Below, piece after piece: positions 35,510-64,000 of a DNA stretch of 64,000 nt (within the stretch, counting starts at the first letter, position 1; the number at the start of each line of letters is the position of its first letter). The DNA is taken from contig OU744726.1 in NCBI GenBank assembly GCA_916613615.1, forward strand, positions 16,495,515 to 16,559,514, read 5' to 3'. Under the pieces are notes generated by a model. The model was given only the letters and a program-made list of their open reading frames with translations. It was not told the DNA's origin and did no database searches. Made by a program: the position numbers and the translations under genes. This DNA comes from Steromphala cineraria (Eukaryota > Mollusca > Gastropoda > Trochida > Trochidae).

Positions 35510-35830
35510 ACATTTTTGCGACCAACCTAGGGAAAATCGGACCAAAATTAATTAAATATGAGATAATTTACCAAAATTACCGAAACGGCCGCCAACATAA
35601 AGGCGAATCAAGTGTGGCCATCTCACAACTTCCGGTCTCTAAATATACGCTTGAAAACCGTCTTTGTCGCGCACGACTAGATTTTCTTTTCTTTTTCTCT
35701 GAATAAGGTATTCATTGCTGCCAAAATTGATACCCATTGAACGCAAATACGCTAGTTTTGACACGCGTAATGATTACGTCACTGAAAGCGGGTTCGTTAA
35801 ATGCAATGCCCTTTCTACAAGGGGTACTGT
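35510..35830. repeat. Interspersed repeat, copy 2 (inverted relative to 9478-9810)
   Basis: Shares, in reverse complement, the 'gcgaccaacctagggaaaatcggaccaaaatt' type end, the 'accaaaattaccgaaa' segment and ccgtctttgtcgcgcacgac with the block at 9478-9810. Old, diverged copies with no coding capacity. Confidence 0.75.
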
Positions 35831-36949
35831 GCTTTGGGCGTCGAAATAAGTATGTTATTGTTGATTAAACAATCTAAATATGCTATCAAAGATTTTTCTA
35901 CAAAGTGATGTATTTCTTTTCTCAATAGCTAAATTTCAGCCTGAACGGCATGCAGGTATGAAACAGCAACTTTAAGGATTTTACTGTATGCTTTGCAGAG
36001 GAGGCTGTACAATATCATGTCCAAAATGTCCTGAATCTGACCTGATCAATTATTAGGGGTTCTTTGAAATTTATCATCTAAAAACTTCATGTGGTTATCT
36101 AAAAACATTGTCACATTCTGCTGTAGTGTTATTTTCTTTTTTTCTCACTATATTATTGTTGCAATAAAATACACAAGACAAGCGAATTAACATGAGCACT
36201 TTATTTCTTCAATAATTGGTACAAAGCCTCTTTCCTTTGATTTACAAAGTTTTCTAGTTGCATCGGTAGCTGTGATATCAACCACTCTAGAAGAATAAAC
36301 AGTGCAACTGGATGTATTTGACTTAGCATAGCACCACTATTGGCTTATTTTCCCTCTTAAGATATAAATGTACAAAAGCAAGAAAGTTACTAAAGCTTAG
36401 AGCTAATAATCAATAACAAGTGAATAACAAAATATGAGGTTTCACCTTTCTTCTTAAACTAGCCTTCAATAATAATCTAACATTGATATTAATCTGTTGA
36501 TAAAAAGCTAACATTTTTATCAATACAATATATATGTTTAAAGTGAATTTTGAAGATAAAGAGAAATTTTATAAAATTTGATATTTTTTTTCTAAAAAGC
36601 TATTCTCAAGGAAGGACCATCTATTAAGAAAAACGTTACAAAACTAGCAAAAAAAGTAGGAAGTTTGACGACCTTCAAAGCACTACACTTCAATACTGAA
36701 ACTAGGTTTCATTTTATCAATGAATACAAGTAAAATAACAAATAGTAATTGAAATAGTTCAAGTGAAAAGTGATACTTTCAATTGCAGTAACATTGTTTG
36801 GAGACTTCAACAGTATCAAGACTAGAAGTGTGACAATACATTCATTTAAGACATAACTTGTGTCATATCACTGAATGACACATTTCATAACATGAACATG
36901 TATTTCACAAAAGAATACTTTTTTAGCAAATGGCAGGAAATGTGTAAAA

Positions 36950-38645
36950 ACTAGATTAGCGTTTGCGGGATACCGCAAAAGCAGAGCAGCCCCGGAACTT
37001 TGGGTTTCGCCTTACCCTGTTCCGCCTTTTACAGGCCTCACCAAATTGGGAATTTTCTTGCGACCTTGACCTTTGACACTCAAGGTCACACAATCAATGA
37101 ACACATTTCATTGAGTATAACATTATTGTAATGAAATAAAGTGTTAAAAATACAATTAATCCATTTTCTCCATATATGTTGACCTTGCTGTGACCTTGAC
37201 CTTCGACAGTTAGTACCCAAAACTTTTTGAAAATGTTGTACTTCTCAAGAGATAATATATACAAAATCTAAACTTCATAGCACAAAAACTTTTCAAGTTA
37301 TTGTGTTTACAAGGAATTGCAATAACTCATATCTCATGACCTTGACCTTTGACCTTCAAGGTCACACAATAATTGAACACTTTTTATTGAGTATAACAAT
37401 CATGTATTGATTAAAAGTGATCATAGTTAAAATTAAGCATTTTCGCTAAACCATGCTTAAGTCATGACCTTGCTGTGACCTTGACCTTTGACAGATTGTA
37501 GCCGAAACCTTTTCAAAATTTTTTACTTTTCCAAGGATGATATATACCAAGTTAGAGCTTCATAGCACAAAAACTTTTCAAGTTACCGTGTTTACAAAGA
37601 ATTTTGTGGTGATTTTATAACTCGTGACCTTGACCTTTGAACTTGAAAGTGAACATGTCATAATGATTCCCTGGAAGTATTAACATTTAGACATGTTCAT
37701 GAGTTCTGAAAAGCTAAATGGGATAAAGTTATACCCCAATTTAGTGCATTTTGTAATAAATAAATAGCATTTGCTTTGCAGGGATCTGATTCGCTGAAGG
37801 CCGTCAGAGCGATTCTGTTCATACCCGTGTAAACTTAATTTCGTGACGTCATAATACATATGACGTCATATCTAGCCACGCCCCCTTGGCGGACCGTTTT
37901 TCGCGAAAATAGTGCATCTCTTTTTGTTGTTAAATTGTGTATTTGGAGAAACAATATGTCTTCAAAACAATAAGTTTACGCAGATTTATTTATAAGAATT
38001 GACTTCGAAATTTATAAAGTTTATGGAGGTATAAACTTAAAAACCCCAGTGCAAACTTGGCATAAATCCGCTACGCGGATTTACACAGTTTGCACAGCGG
38101 TTTTTAAGTTTATACCTCCATAAACTTTATAAATTTCGAAGTCAATTCTTAAATAACTCATATCTCATGACCTTGACCTTTGACCTTCAAGGTCACACAA
38201 TCATTGAACACTTTTTTTTGAGTATAACAATCATGTATTGATTAAAAGTGTTCATAGTTAAAATAAAGCATTTTCGCTAAAACATGCTTACGTCATGACC
38301 TTGCTGTGACCTTGACCTTTGACGGATTGTAGCCAAAACCTTTTCAAAATTTTTTACTTTTCCAAGGATGATATATACCAAGTTAGAGCTTCATAGCACA
38401 AAAACTTTTCAAGTTATCGCGTTTACAAGGAATTCTTAGTGTGAATACATAGCTCGTGACCTTGACCTTTGACCTTGAAAGTGAACGTGTCAAAATCGTT
38501 CCCCCGAGGTATGAGTAGTAAGGTATGAATAAGAGTTCTGGAAAGCTTAGTGGAAAAAAGTTATAGCTAGTAGTACGAGTGCGGCGGCGGCGATGGAAAC
38601 TTCACAAAAACTGATAGCAGCCCCGTCCTTAGACGGGGCTGCTAA
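36950..38645. mobile_element. Pearl/Helitron-like non-autonomous element, copy 1, with TGACCTTGACC core repeats
   Basis: The left end ctagattagcgtttgcggg carries a small hairpin (tttgcgg/ccgcaaa). The right end carries a 12-bp-stem hairpin (agcagccccgtc/gacggggctgct) followed by aat. The core is a degenerate tandem array of ~120-160-bp units, each with tgaccttgacctttgac and often a 'caaggtcac' partner. A second copy at 40660-41914 gives both boundaries. Subterminal hairpins plus a tandem core without ORFs match bivalve 'pearl'-type or Helitron-like elements; this classification is inference. Copy 1 is interrupted by a foldback insertion (37760-38151). Confidence 0.8.
37755..38156. mobile_element. 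Foldback MITE inserted into the 36950-38645 element
   Basis: The second copy of the host element reads ttttgtaataactcat across this point (near 41465), giving an empty site. Here ~392 bp are inserted, flanked by aataa on both sides. The right part is a palindrome: arms about 37994-38045 and 38099-38150 (gaattgacttcgaaatttat and its complement). The left part carries two TGACGTCA motifs 11 bp apart. No coding capacity. Confidence 0.85.
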
Positions 38646-39552
38646 TAATTGTTAACAACCCTCAAACCGGGTACTTTTGAATTTAGGTTGATATATTCAT
38701 GATATAAAAAAACTTTTTAAGTCAATATTCTGAATAAGTATCACCATTATACAAGTACATATTGTCACAACTCTACTCAACAATCATTTGTACAAATTTG
38801 ACAATCTGTAGAACAAGTTCACAGATAATTCATATAATGGGACCCACTTGTTCAAAGCTCATTTAGGGCTAAGTAAATATATTCATAAACTTGGGCACAT
38901 AAAATAAAATTGGAATTTTTTGTGTGTCCAGGTAAGAAAATGAATAACTATAAGCTTAAGAGAGTTCTTCACAAGCGGACCCCTGTGCATATAAGCCACT
39001 CACCACAACAAGTTTATGTACAAAGCATATCAAGATTTAACTTATCTGTACAGACTGATCCGAACACCAGCCGGAGCGGCGTCAACAGATCGAGTCGTAA
39101 GTTGCAAACAAATCCACCAAGTTCCACAGAAAAGTACAAGTGAGAGTATAAAGAAAGTGACAATGGAGTGTGTATATATATATACCCTTTGGAATATGCA
39201 ATCACTTTGATGGCAATCCAATCTTCATTTACATGGCTTTTTTTTAGAAATTACATAAATATAGTTGATTTGTGATGCAAGTAACTCACTGAGGTCATAC
39301 CACAAATATAGTATGTGCCAAAAAATTAATCAAATTTATCATTTAGCATTTCACTAATATTACTTTCATAGTAATAAGTATATAGCAAAGGATATAAGAA
39401 TATAGGTAAAATTTAGAAGCCTACCCATTGATATATAGTATATATATAATATGCAGATCTAAGACAGTGAACTCCCATAAGCACAATACTATTGTAAACT
39501 GACTGGTGGATCTGTTTGCAGTACATATAACAACCTGGTGTTTAGACAGAGC
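38646..39552. other. Downstream of the TGR gene, no gene recognised
   Basis: AT-rich sequence, probably beyond or at the end of the TGR 3' UTR. A short (ta)n stretch lies at about 39173-39186. Short open frames here have no recognisable domain. Confidence 0.4.
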
Positions 39553-39554
39553 GA

Positions 39555-39600
39555 TCAGACCTAATCTCCCTCGGGAAGGGTTTACGATGTCGGCCATCAT
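39555..39600 (-). promoter_or_regulatory. Candidate SECIS element (type 2) of the TGR 3' UTR
   Basis: On the minus strand ATGA (39600-39597) is followed after 13 nt by AAA (39583-39581), then a mini-hairpin CCCT/AGGG (39580-39568), then GATTAGGTC and TGA (39557-39555). This order (quartet ATGA, ~13-nt helix, AAA bulge, extra stem, TGA) is that of a form-2 SECIS. The helix pairs GGCC with GGTC and ATC with GAT around an internal loop, so it is weaker than ideal. It lies ~445 nt 3' of the Sec codon. Confidence 0.55.
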
Positions 39601-40038
39601 ACAGTGCCACACTAGCGCCCTCTATCTGCACACCAGAGAACTAACAGCCTGTTGCCAACTCCCTCTCTCATCACCTCATCTTCAGTATCTGTCCAAGCTT
39701 TCTCAAATCACTCACAACTATGCTGGCTTTTATAACTCCTAAAATTTTGCATCCTCATATTCTCAGTTCTGTTTCTGAGTCAAAAACTTATGTTAATCGA
39801 TTATTTTGGTTTTATCAAAATCCAATATATTGGAAGGTTCAACTACCGAAATTATTGTCCATTACGTCATTTATTCATTTCTTGTTATTGTCATAAAGAT
39901 TGAAATCATCAAACATATTACAGAAGTTTAAAACTTGTAAAAATAACTTTCAATTTAGCCAGCAAGTATGAGTGGGCTTTGACATTGATCCCTAGAGAGT
40001 AGATGTGTTACAGAGAGGGAGACGAGGCAACAGGGAAA

Positions 40039-59091
<19,053 letters not shown>

Positions 59092-60300
59092 CTTTGCCAG
59101 CAGGGGTATTCCAAAACTTGTCTACAATTCTTGAGGCTGTAATTTGCAGATACAAATCATATATATAAATACCAAATACATAAAATATGTGTATAGTCAT
59201 TATTATTAAATATTATTATATATATATTATCAAATTAAAATTAAAAACATAACATATCAAGCAAAATCTGTAAGTATATTCAACTTACCAAAATTAATAA
59301 GTTACTGTAACTACTAACTAGTATATCAAACAATTCTAAAACTTGAAACCTCTTATTCAAATTCGGAAAATAAAATCAGTATGACAGCAGTTGTGTTTTA
59401 CATGCAAAGAAATATTTAACACTTTCATATTTAGAAGAAAACTCAACCTGATTCATGCAATTCCACGAAACGAAGTTGTCAACACAAAATTTGGCAAGTA
59501 TCCAAATATGGGCTTCCTATCTATTCAAGTGGAATAGGCCTTTAGCGGTTTAGGCTTGTGTACTGTTATATTCTTATCAGAATCGCTAATGAACTGGATA
59601 ACATCCTTGGAATATTTTGTAACATAAGGGACATTATAAATATAAAAAAATAATATGAAAAACTTGTATAGATTGCCTGCGATTATGTTGTTTACTTGGT
59701 AAAAGATTTAGGTTCTTGAGCTTGGATTACAGAGCAAGAGAGGTCTAAGGGAAGTAACTCTTGCTGCTTTAACTTTTTCCGACTGATAAATCTGTCTCAC
59801 ATATTTGCCCGATTCGATTCCTAACTTGAATTACTTGTCAGGATTCCAAAGACAGAGTTTATTCAACTGACACTTCGACTTTATTGTAAATCACTTGGTT
59901 TCTGACAGCTCATTAAAACAAGTTTGGCGGGAATGTCGACGTGATCTGGTGTTTGTCTATTTCACTTTTTGTTTCATACATACATCCAATCGTTGTAACG
60001 ACATCTAATATATAATTGCATCCAAAGAGTTCAAGAAATTAAACTGTCACAGAGGATTTCGGAGTAAATCACACTGGCAAAATCTGATTTTCAACGATAT
60101 CTCGGATGGGTTTATTCCGATGACACGTGAGGTCGCCGCCACCGATCAAAAATATGGGTGATCGATATTCATCAAGAAGTTTCTTATAAAATTAATATAC
60201 ACTGATACGTAGCTGTCAAAATATCATATACTCACCCCAGCGATAAGTCTTTATCACCACTTATGAACTGTCACTATGACTGTCGGTTCTACTATCAACC
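59092..60300 (-). other. TGR 5' UTR exons and promoter-proximal intron
   Basis: The first coding exon extends to an acceptor at 59137 (TTACAG on the minus strand), so 59092-59136 is 5' UTR. A strong donor (CTGGG|GTGAGTAT) ends a probable non-coding first exon whose 3' edge is 60236; its 5' edge is unknown, perhaps near 60300. Confidence 0.5.
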
Positions 60301-60315
60301 TTGCACTAAGCAAAT

Positions 60316-60335
60316 CACGTGACCTGATGACGTCA
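60316..60335 (-). promoter_or_regulatory. TGR promoter elements: E-box and CRE
   Basis: CACGTG at 60316-60321 and a perfect TGACGTCA at 60328-60335 lie just upstream of the probable first TGR exon. The GST gene in this window also has a TGACGTCA in its putative promoter. Binding is inferred. Confidence 0.5.
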
Positions 60336-60493
60336 CACAATAGTTGCTGTTTCATCTAGCCCATAAGGCAAGGTGCTCGAACGTTCGCTCCAGGGTTTGT
60401 TTGGTTTTAGGTTGGGTTAGATTGCGGATATAAAAACACCCTTAAACAAAGTTTTTCTTTTATCATTTATATAAATTATCTTTATAAAAAAAC

Positions 60494-60546
60494 ATGCAGA
60501 AAGTTTGTAGGAAAATATTGGTGCCAATGTTAGCTACCAATATACG
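60494..60546 (+). CDS. Possible first coding exon of a divergent plus-strand gene (partial)
   Basis: ATG at 60494 opens an uninterrupted 17-codon frame (MQKVCRKILVPMLATNI plus two bases) ending at a consensus donor GTAAGT at 60547. It lies ~160 bp from the TGR promoter motifs, in the divergent direction. The peptide is basic and hydrophobic, as in a mitochondrial presequence. No later exon was found before the window ends, so this is speculative. Confidence 0.25.
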
Positions 60547-60549
60547 GTA

Positions 60550-62540
60550 AGTTATTTTAGATAGGCTTTTTTAATGTATTTATCACCTTCTAAATGCCGT
60601 TAAACGGGTAATATGTTATGATAAGTCAATGTATCATTAAATATATGTATTTTATCACTTTAAAGTTTATTAACTTTTTGGTCGCGCGTTAACGTTATGT
60701 AACGCTAATCAGATAGATGTACGGTAGGGCTATATGATATGAGTAATCCATAGGCGGATGTCCGTACACGGCGTAATTATATCTGATTTATTAATAAGCT
60801 TATGTACACAAACTAAAATAAAGTAGGCCCAATTATATGTTGACGTAATACAACAGTTAAGTAGAATTAGATTGTAATTCCGACACATGAACCTCGCCCG
60901 GTTTTGGGTATTTGTAAATGGTAATATGGCAAATTAAGTGAAATCAATCATTTCAAACGCGCTCAATTGAAAACTGACTTTTTAATCTTATCATTTAAAA
61001 AAAAGATCTATCAAAGCTAGCTGTTATGATTTGGATTAAATCGTTAGTGTGGAATATAATTGTCCAAATTTAATTTACAGTAGATCATTGAATAATCGCC
61101 CGGCAAGCAACGATTTGACCCGTCGATTGTTGTTTTCGGAGCCATTTAATGTGTATGCATGTTTTAAAACAATGAAATAAAACCCTAATAATCATAATTC
61201 AAGTTTTGTTTTCGAAATGTGCATATATAGTTGGTTGCATGCGGGTTCTTAATAACAATCTGTAATTTATCAATAAATTATTGCTATATGTTTTAAAGCA
61301 GTTAGATTTTTATGTTTTACTCGATTCTCATTTTAATGGAGGATTATATATCTGGCGAATTACCTCACTGAGTTAGGAAATATAGTTTTTAATATACCGG
61401 TACAAGTGTACATTCGTATACAATTGTATAATGATCGAGTCTGAAATATATAACTGTTACCAGTAGAAGCTAGGTGTTTCACATCTGTGTTTGATTCTTA
61501 CATAAAATGGAAGACGTAGTCATCAACTCGGGTCATGTCATGGAACCTGCAGCAGCAACCAAAACGTTTACATTTAAGTTTAAATTAAGAGAATCTCACC
61601 CAAGTGTCTTCTAGTATAAAATATATCAACATAGTGTGTTGATACAAGTAACAACTATTCGAGGCTTCATTGTGTTAATGATATTATACCATTTGATGTC
61701 GTCATATCATTACGTCATAGTTTTGTGATGCAAATACCTGTCAGTGATCATTCAACTCGTTTGTGATGTGATGTACTTGCCGATTGCATTGTTCAATATC
61801 TATTGTCAAACGATATATCTTGATCTTTCCCGTGAAATACACTGTGGTTGAAGAATGAATTTATCATACAAAATACCCCAATTGATGATTTTGTTTTGTA
61901 AAGAAAGGTGCTGAAAGGTTATTTTTATAATCCGAGTGCATCTGATGTTAAACATAAAATCAACATAAATAGGAGCAATGTGCACGGAGAAGTGTACTTG
62001 CTGAATTTGTACATCCAATAAGACCCACAATGGACACTGAGATGGTTCAGTTTAGAATTATAATATTTTGTCAGCTACTTCTTTCCTTTAAGATTTAATT
62101 GGCTGATTATGAATTCTTGTTAATGTGAAGAAGAAAATGATATCTCTTCTTTGGGATTGTAAACATGTGCAAGCCTTCTGGAAATGTTTTCTAAAATTAT
62201 TGAATAATAAATGTCCACATGCAGTTTGACTTGCAGTTATAATTGTTTTTTTGGTTGAGTAGAAATATGTTTACTGATGATTTTTAATTTGTTATTTTTG
62301 TTAACAAAATGTATTATATACAAATGTACGGTCAGACATATGGAGATCAGGTACATCGTTATTATCGTTATTATTAAAGCATTGACGATGAGTTCAATGC
62401 AAAGTGGATGTTCTATCATGATGATGTAAATTTAAAGTAATCTTTCTCGACTCATTTCTTTTGTATCGTAAGACTATGAGTCTATGATAATGTTTTTTTA
62501 TGCTAGCCTCTTTGACATGAGTCAAAACGAGCCTCTTTTT
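60550..62540. other. Intergenic or intronic, no supported gene
   Basis: AT-rich sequence. A 35-codon frame starting at about 61508 (MEDVVINSGHV...) has no domain and no donor site where expected. No RNA gene was recognised. Confidence 0.4.
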
Positions 62541-62546
62541 CTTTGT

Positions 62547-62814
62547 TTAAAGGGGCAGTAGGACGTTTTCAGGGAGAATGTATAACGTGATGTCAGAAAA
62601 ATGAAAACGAAATGGTTCCAATTGATATACAATGTATTAAAAGTAAATGAAGCAGTAATAAATCAAATATATAATGTAAAGTTCAGCAATGCGATTCCGT
62701 TAGTGTAATTAGATTTTTGAAAATACCAAAATAATACATTTAGCAATAACGTACAATTGTCAGTGAAAATTTTGAAATATAAAAATTTCAAAATCTTACT
62801 ACTGCTCCTTTAAA
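62547..62814. mobile_element. MITE copy 2 (aaaggggcagtagcacg family), reverse orientation, internally deleted
   Basis: Ends tttaaaggggcagtaggacg and tactactgctcctttaaa. The interior matches copy 1 in reverse complement (ggttccaattgatatacaat) but is ~95 bp shorter. Confidence 0.85.
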
Positions 62815-63174
62815 GGGACAGTAGCACGTTTTTTGACAATTCTATATTTTCAATTTTTCACTGATAATTGTAAGTTAATGCTTGGTTAAATTCTTTGAAA
62901 GTTTCAAAAAACTCATTACACAAACCAATCATCCATAAACAGAGAACAAATTATAAAAGTTCACATAAAATCCATTGGCAGCCATTTTTGTGTGAACACC
63001 TTTAATTCATTTTGTGTAAGAAAAGGAATCGCATGGCTTAACTTTACATTACATATTTGATTTATTACTGCTTCATTTACTTTGAATACATTGTCTTTCA
63101 ATTGGAACCATTTATTTTCATTTTCCTGACATCAGCTTATATTCCCCCTAAAAACGTCCTACTGCCCCTTTAAA
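62808..63174. mobile_element. MITE copy 3, head-to-head with copy 2
   Basis: Starts tttaaagggacagtagcacg and ends cgtcctactgcccctttaaa. It is closely similar to 57682-58043 in the same orientation, including ctgcttcatttactttgaat. It shares a single tttaaag boundary with copy 2. Confidence 0.9.
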
Positions 63175-63608
63175 GCGAGTAAATGTGTGAGTGATTGTTA
63201 ACAGAAACAGAAACCTATTCACAATATTGAATGCATTGGATCTCCTACTACGCTGAATGGTACTCCTTCGTGTAACATTTATTTTTGTAAATATGTTTTT
63301 AAAGAAACAGAATTTTGTTGGCATCGGTAAATTCTTTGAAAAGACCAAGATGATTAACGACAAACAGAAAACGTTTTGCTATCACCCTGAACAATGTAAG
63401 TGCACTGGCATGTAACCTTGCAGAATGGTAGGGATCGATTGGTTACCTTGCTGTACTTGTTTTCATGGATGTCTGGCTTAATCAACCCAATTCTAATCAC
63501 TAAAACAAGGAATCGAGGTTATATTTAATCAACCTATATGTACTTAAAGGTGGGTGGATGATTGATATGCTCCATAACAACAATCAATTTTGTCATTATG
63601 GCTGTGGT

Positions 63609-63640
63609 ATTCGCTACTCGGCCTTTTGGCTAAGATCAGA
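63609..63640 (+). pseudogene. RNU2 fragment: U2 snRNA 5'-end fragment
   Basis: ctcggccttttggctaagat is the conserved 5' end of U2 snRNA (about nucleotides 8-28). Flanking bases (attcgcta before; ca then gagtgtatttgagg after) keep only weak similarity. The branch-point-recognition region (GUAGUA) and everything downstream are missing, so this is not a functional U2 gene. It could be a truncated retrocopy or the head of a snRNA-derived SINE. Confidence 0.8.
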
Positions 63641-63743
63641 GTGTATTTGAGGATTTTTATTACCAATAAACATTATCATAATGCAGTATCATTTATGTAA
63701 TATGAACTTGATACATTTAGTAAGAAAACAAATGACTAGACTA

Positions 63744-63778
63744 TTTTTTTTTTTTATTTTTTTATTTTTTTTTTTTTA
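63744..63778. repeat. Poly-T/A tract
   Basis: A ~35-bp run of T with occasional A, ~100 bp after the U2-like fragment. On the minus strand it is A-rich. Low-complexity sequence. Confidence 0.85.
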
Positions 63779-64000
63779 TGACGAGAATCAAACCCGTCAA
63801 ACCCGAGAGTCAAATGACTAGACTATATAATACATATGATTTAATTTTCATAATTGTCTTATGGTCTTGAACGAATGCAACATGTCACATTAATATGACA
63901 TGTTTGAGTACCTTTACTTTGGAAATTACTCAGTAAAACATCCAGCTAACAATTTTAACTCACTGGAAACAAAAACAGAATAATTATAATTTGCTTTGAC

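Noticed and set aside
39421..39742. Open frames over the SECIS candidate
   Set aside because: No domains; the region is better explained as TGR 3' UTR.
61508..61615. 35-codon frame MEDVVINSGHV...
   Set aside because: Short, no domain, no splice donor in the expected frame, no promoter evidence.

Overview
This is a eukaryotic nuclear window: AT-rich, intron-dense and full of short non-autonomous transposable elements. The gene structures are animal, and the repeats point to a mollusc, most likely a bivalve. Examples are elements with a core of ~120-160 bp tandem units, a repeat ending in a GGACGGACG-type stretch followed by 'agctcacctttac', and many terminal-inverted-repeat MITEs. The species is not identified.

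I could assemble four multi-exon genes with consistent reading phase across every junction. (1) Minus strand, 915-6786: a complete 7-exon mu-class glutathione S-transferase (215 aa) with a TATA box and a palindromic CRE upstream. (2) Minus strand, 21102-30399: a complete 12-exon RBR (RING-IBR-Rcat) E3 ubiquitin ligase of 973 aa. (3) Plus strand, 31119-34777: a 4-exon gene for a 452-aa protein. It has a basic, possibly mitochondrial, leader, two tandem related domains that look like dsRNA-binding folds, and an RNase H domain of retrotransposon type with all four catalytic acidic residues. I regard it as a likely domesticated retroelement RNase H and the best candidate here for something undescribed. 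(4) Minus strand, 40039-59136 plus a likely untranslated first exon near 60236: a thioredoxin-glutathione reductase (Grx + TrxR fusion, 600 aa) ending in Gly-Cys-Sec-Gly. An in-frame TGA is read as selenocysteine, and a type-2 SECIS-like structure lies ~445 nt downstream.

Layout: 1-900, sequence downstream of GST; 915-6900, GST gene; 7-13 kb, gene-poor with a hairpin and a MITE; 13.3-17.4 kb, nested repeats (two inverted copies of a ~265-295 bp repeat around a broken LINE reverse-transcriptase fragment, then a 54-bp-arm palindrome); 18.4-19.7 kb, a near-perfect 583-bp tandem duplication; 21-30.4 kb, RBR ligase; 30.4-31.1 kb, divergent promoter region; 31.1-34.8 kb, RNase H gene; 35.5-38.6 kb, repeats; 39.5-60.3 kb, TGR, whose introns hold a second copy of the TGACCTTGACC element, hAT-like MITEs, a 29-C tract, a seven-unit 156-bp array and a 296-bp perfect palindrome; 60.4-64 kb, mostly intergenic with MITEs, a possible first exon of a divergent plus-strand gene, and a U2 snRNA 5'-end fragment.

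GST and TGR are both glutathione/thioredoxin detoxification enzymes, and both have a TGACGTCA site in the putative promoter. I see no evidence beyond proximity that the genes form a functional cluster.
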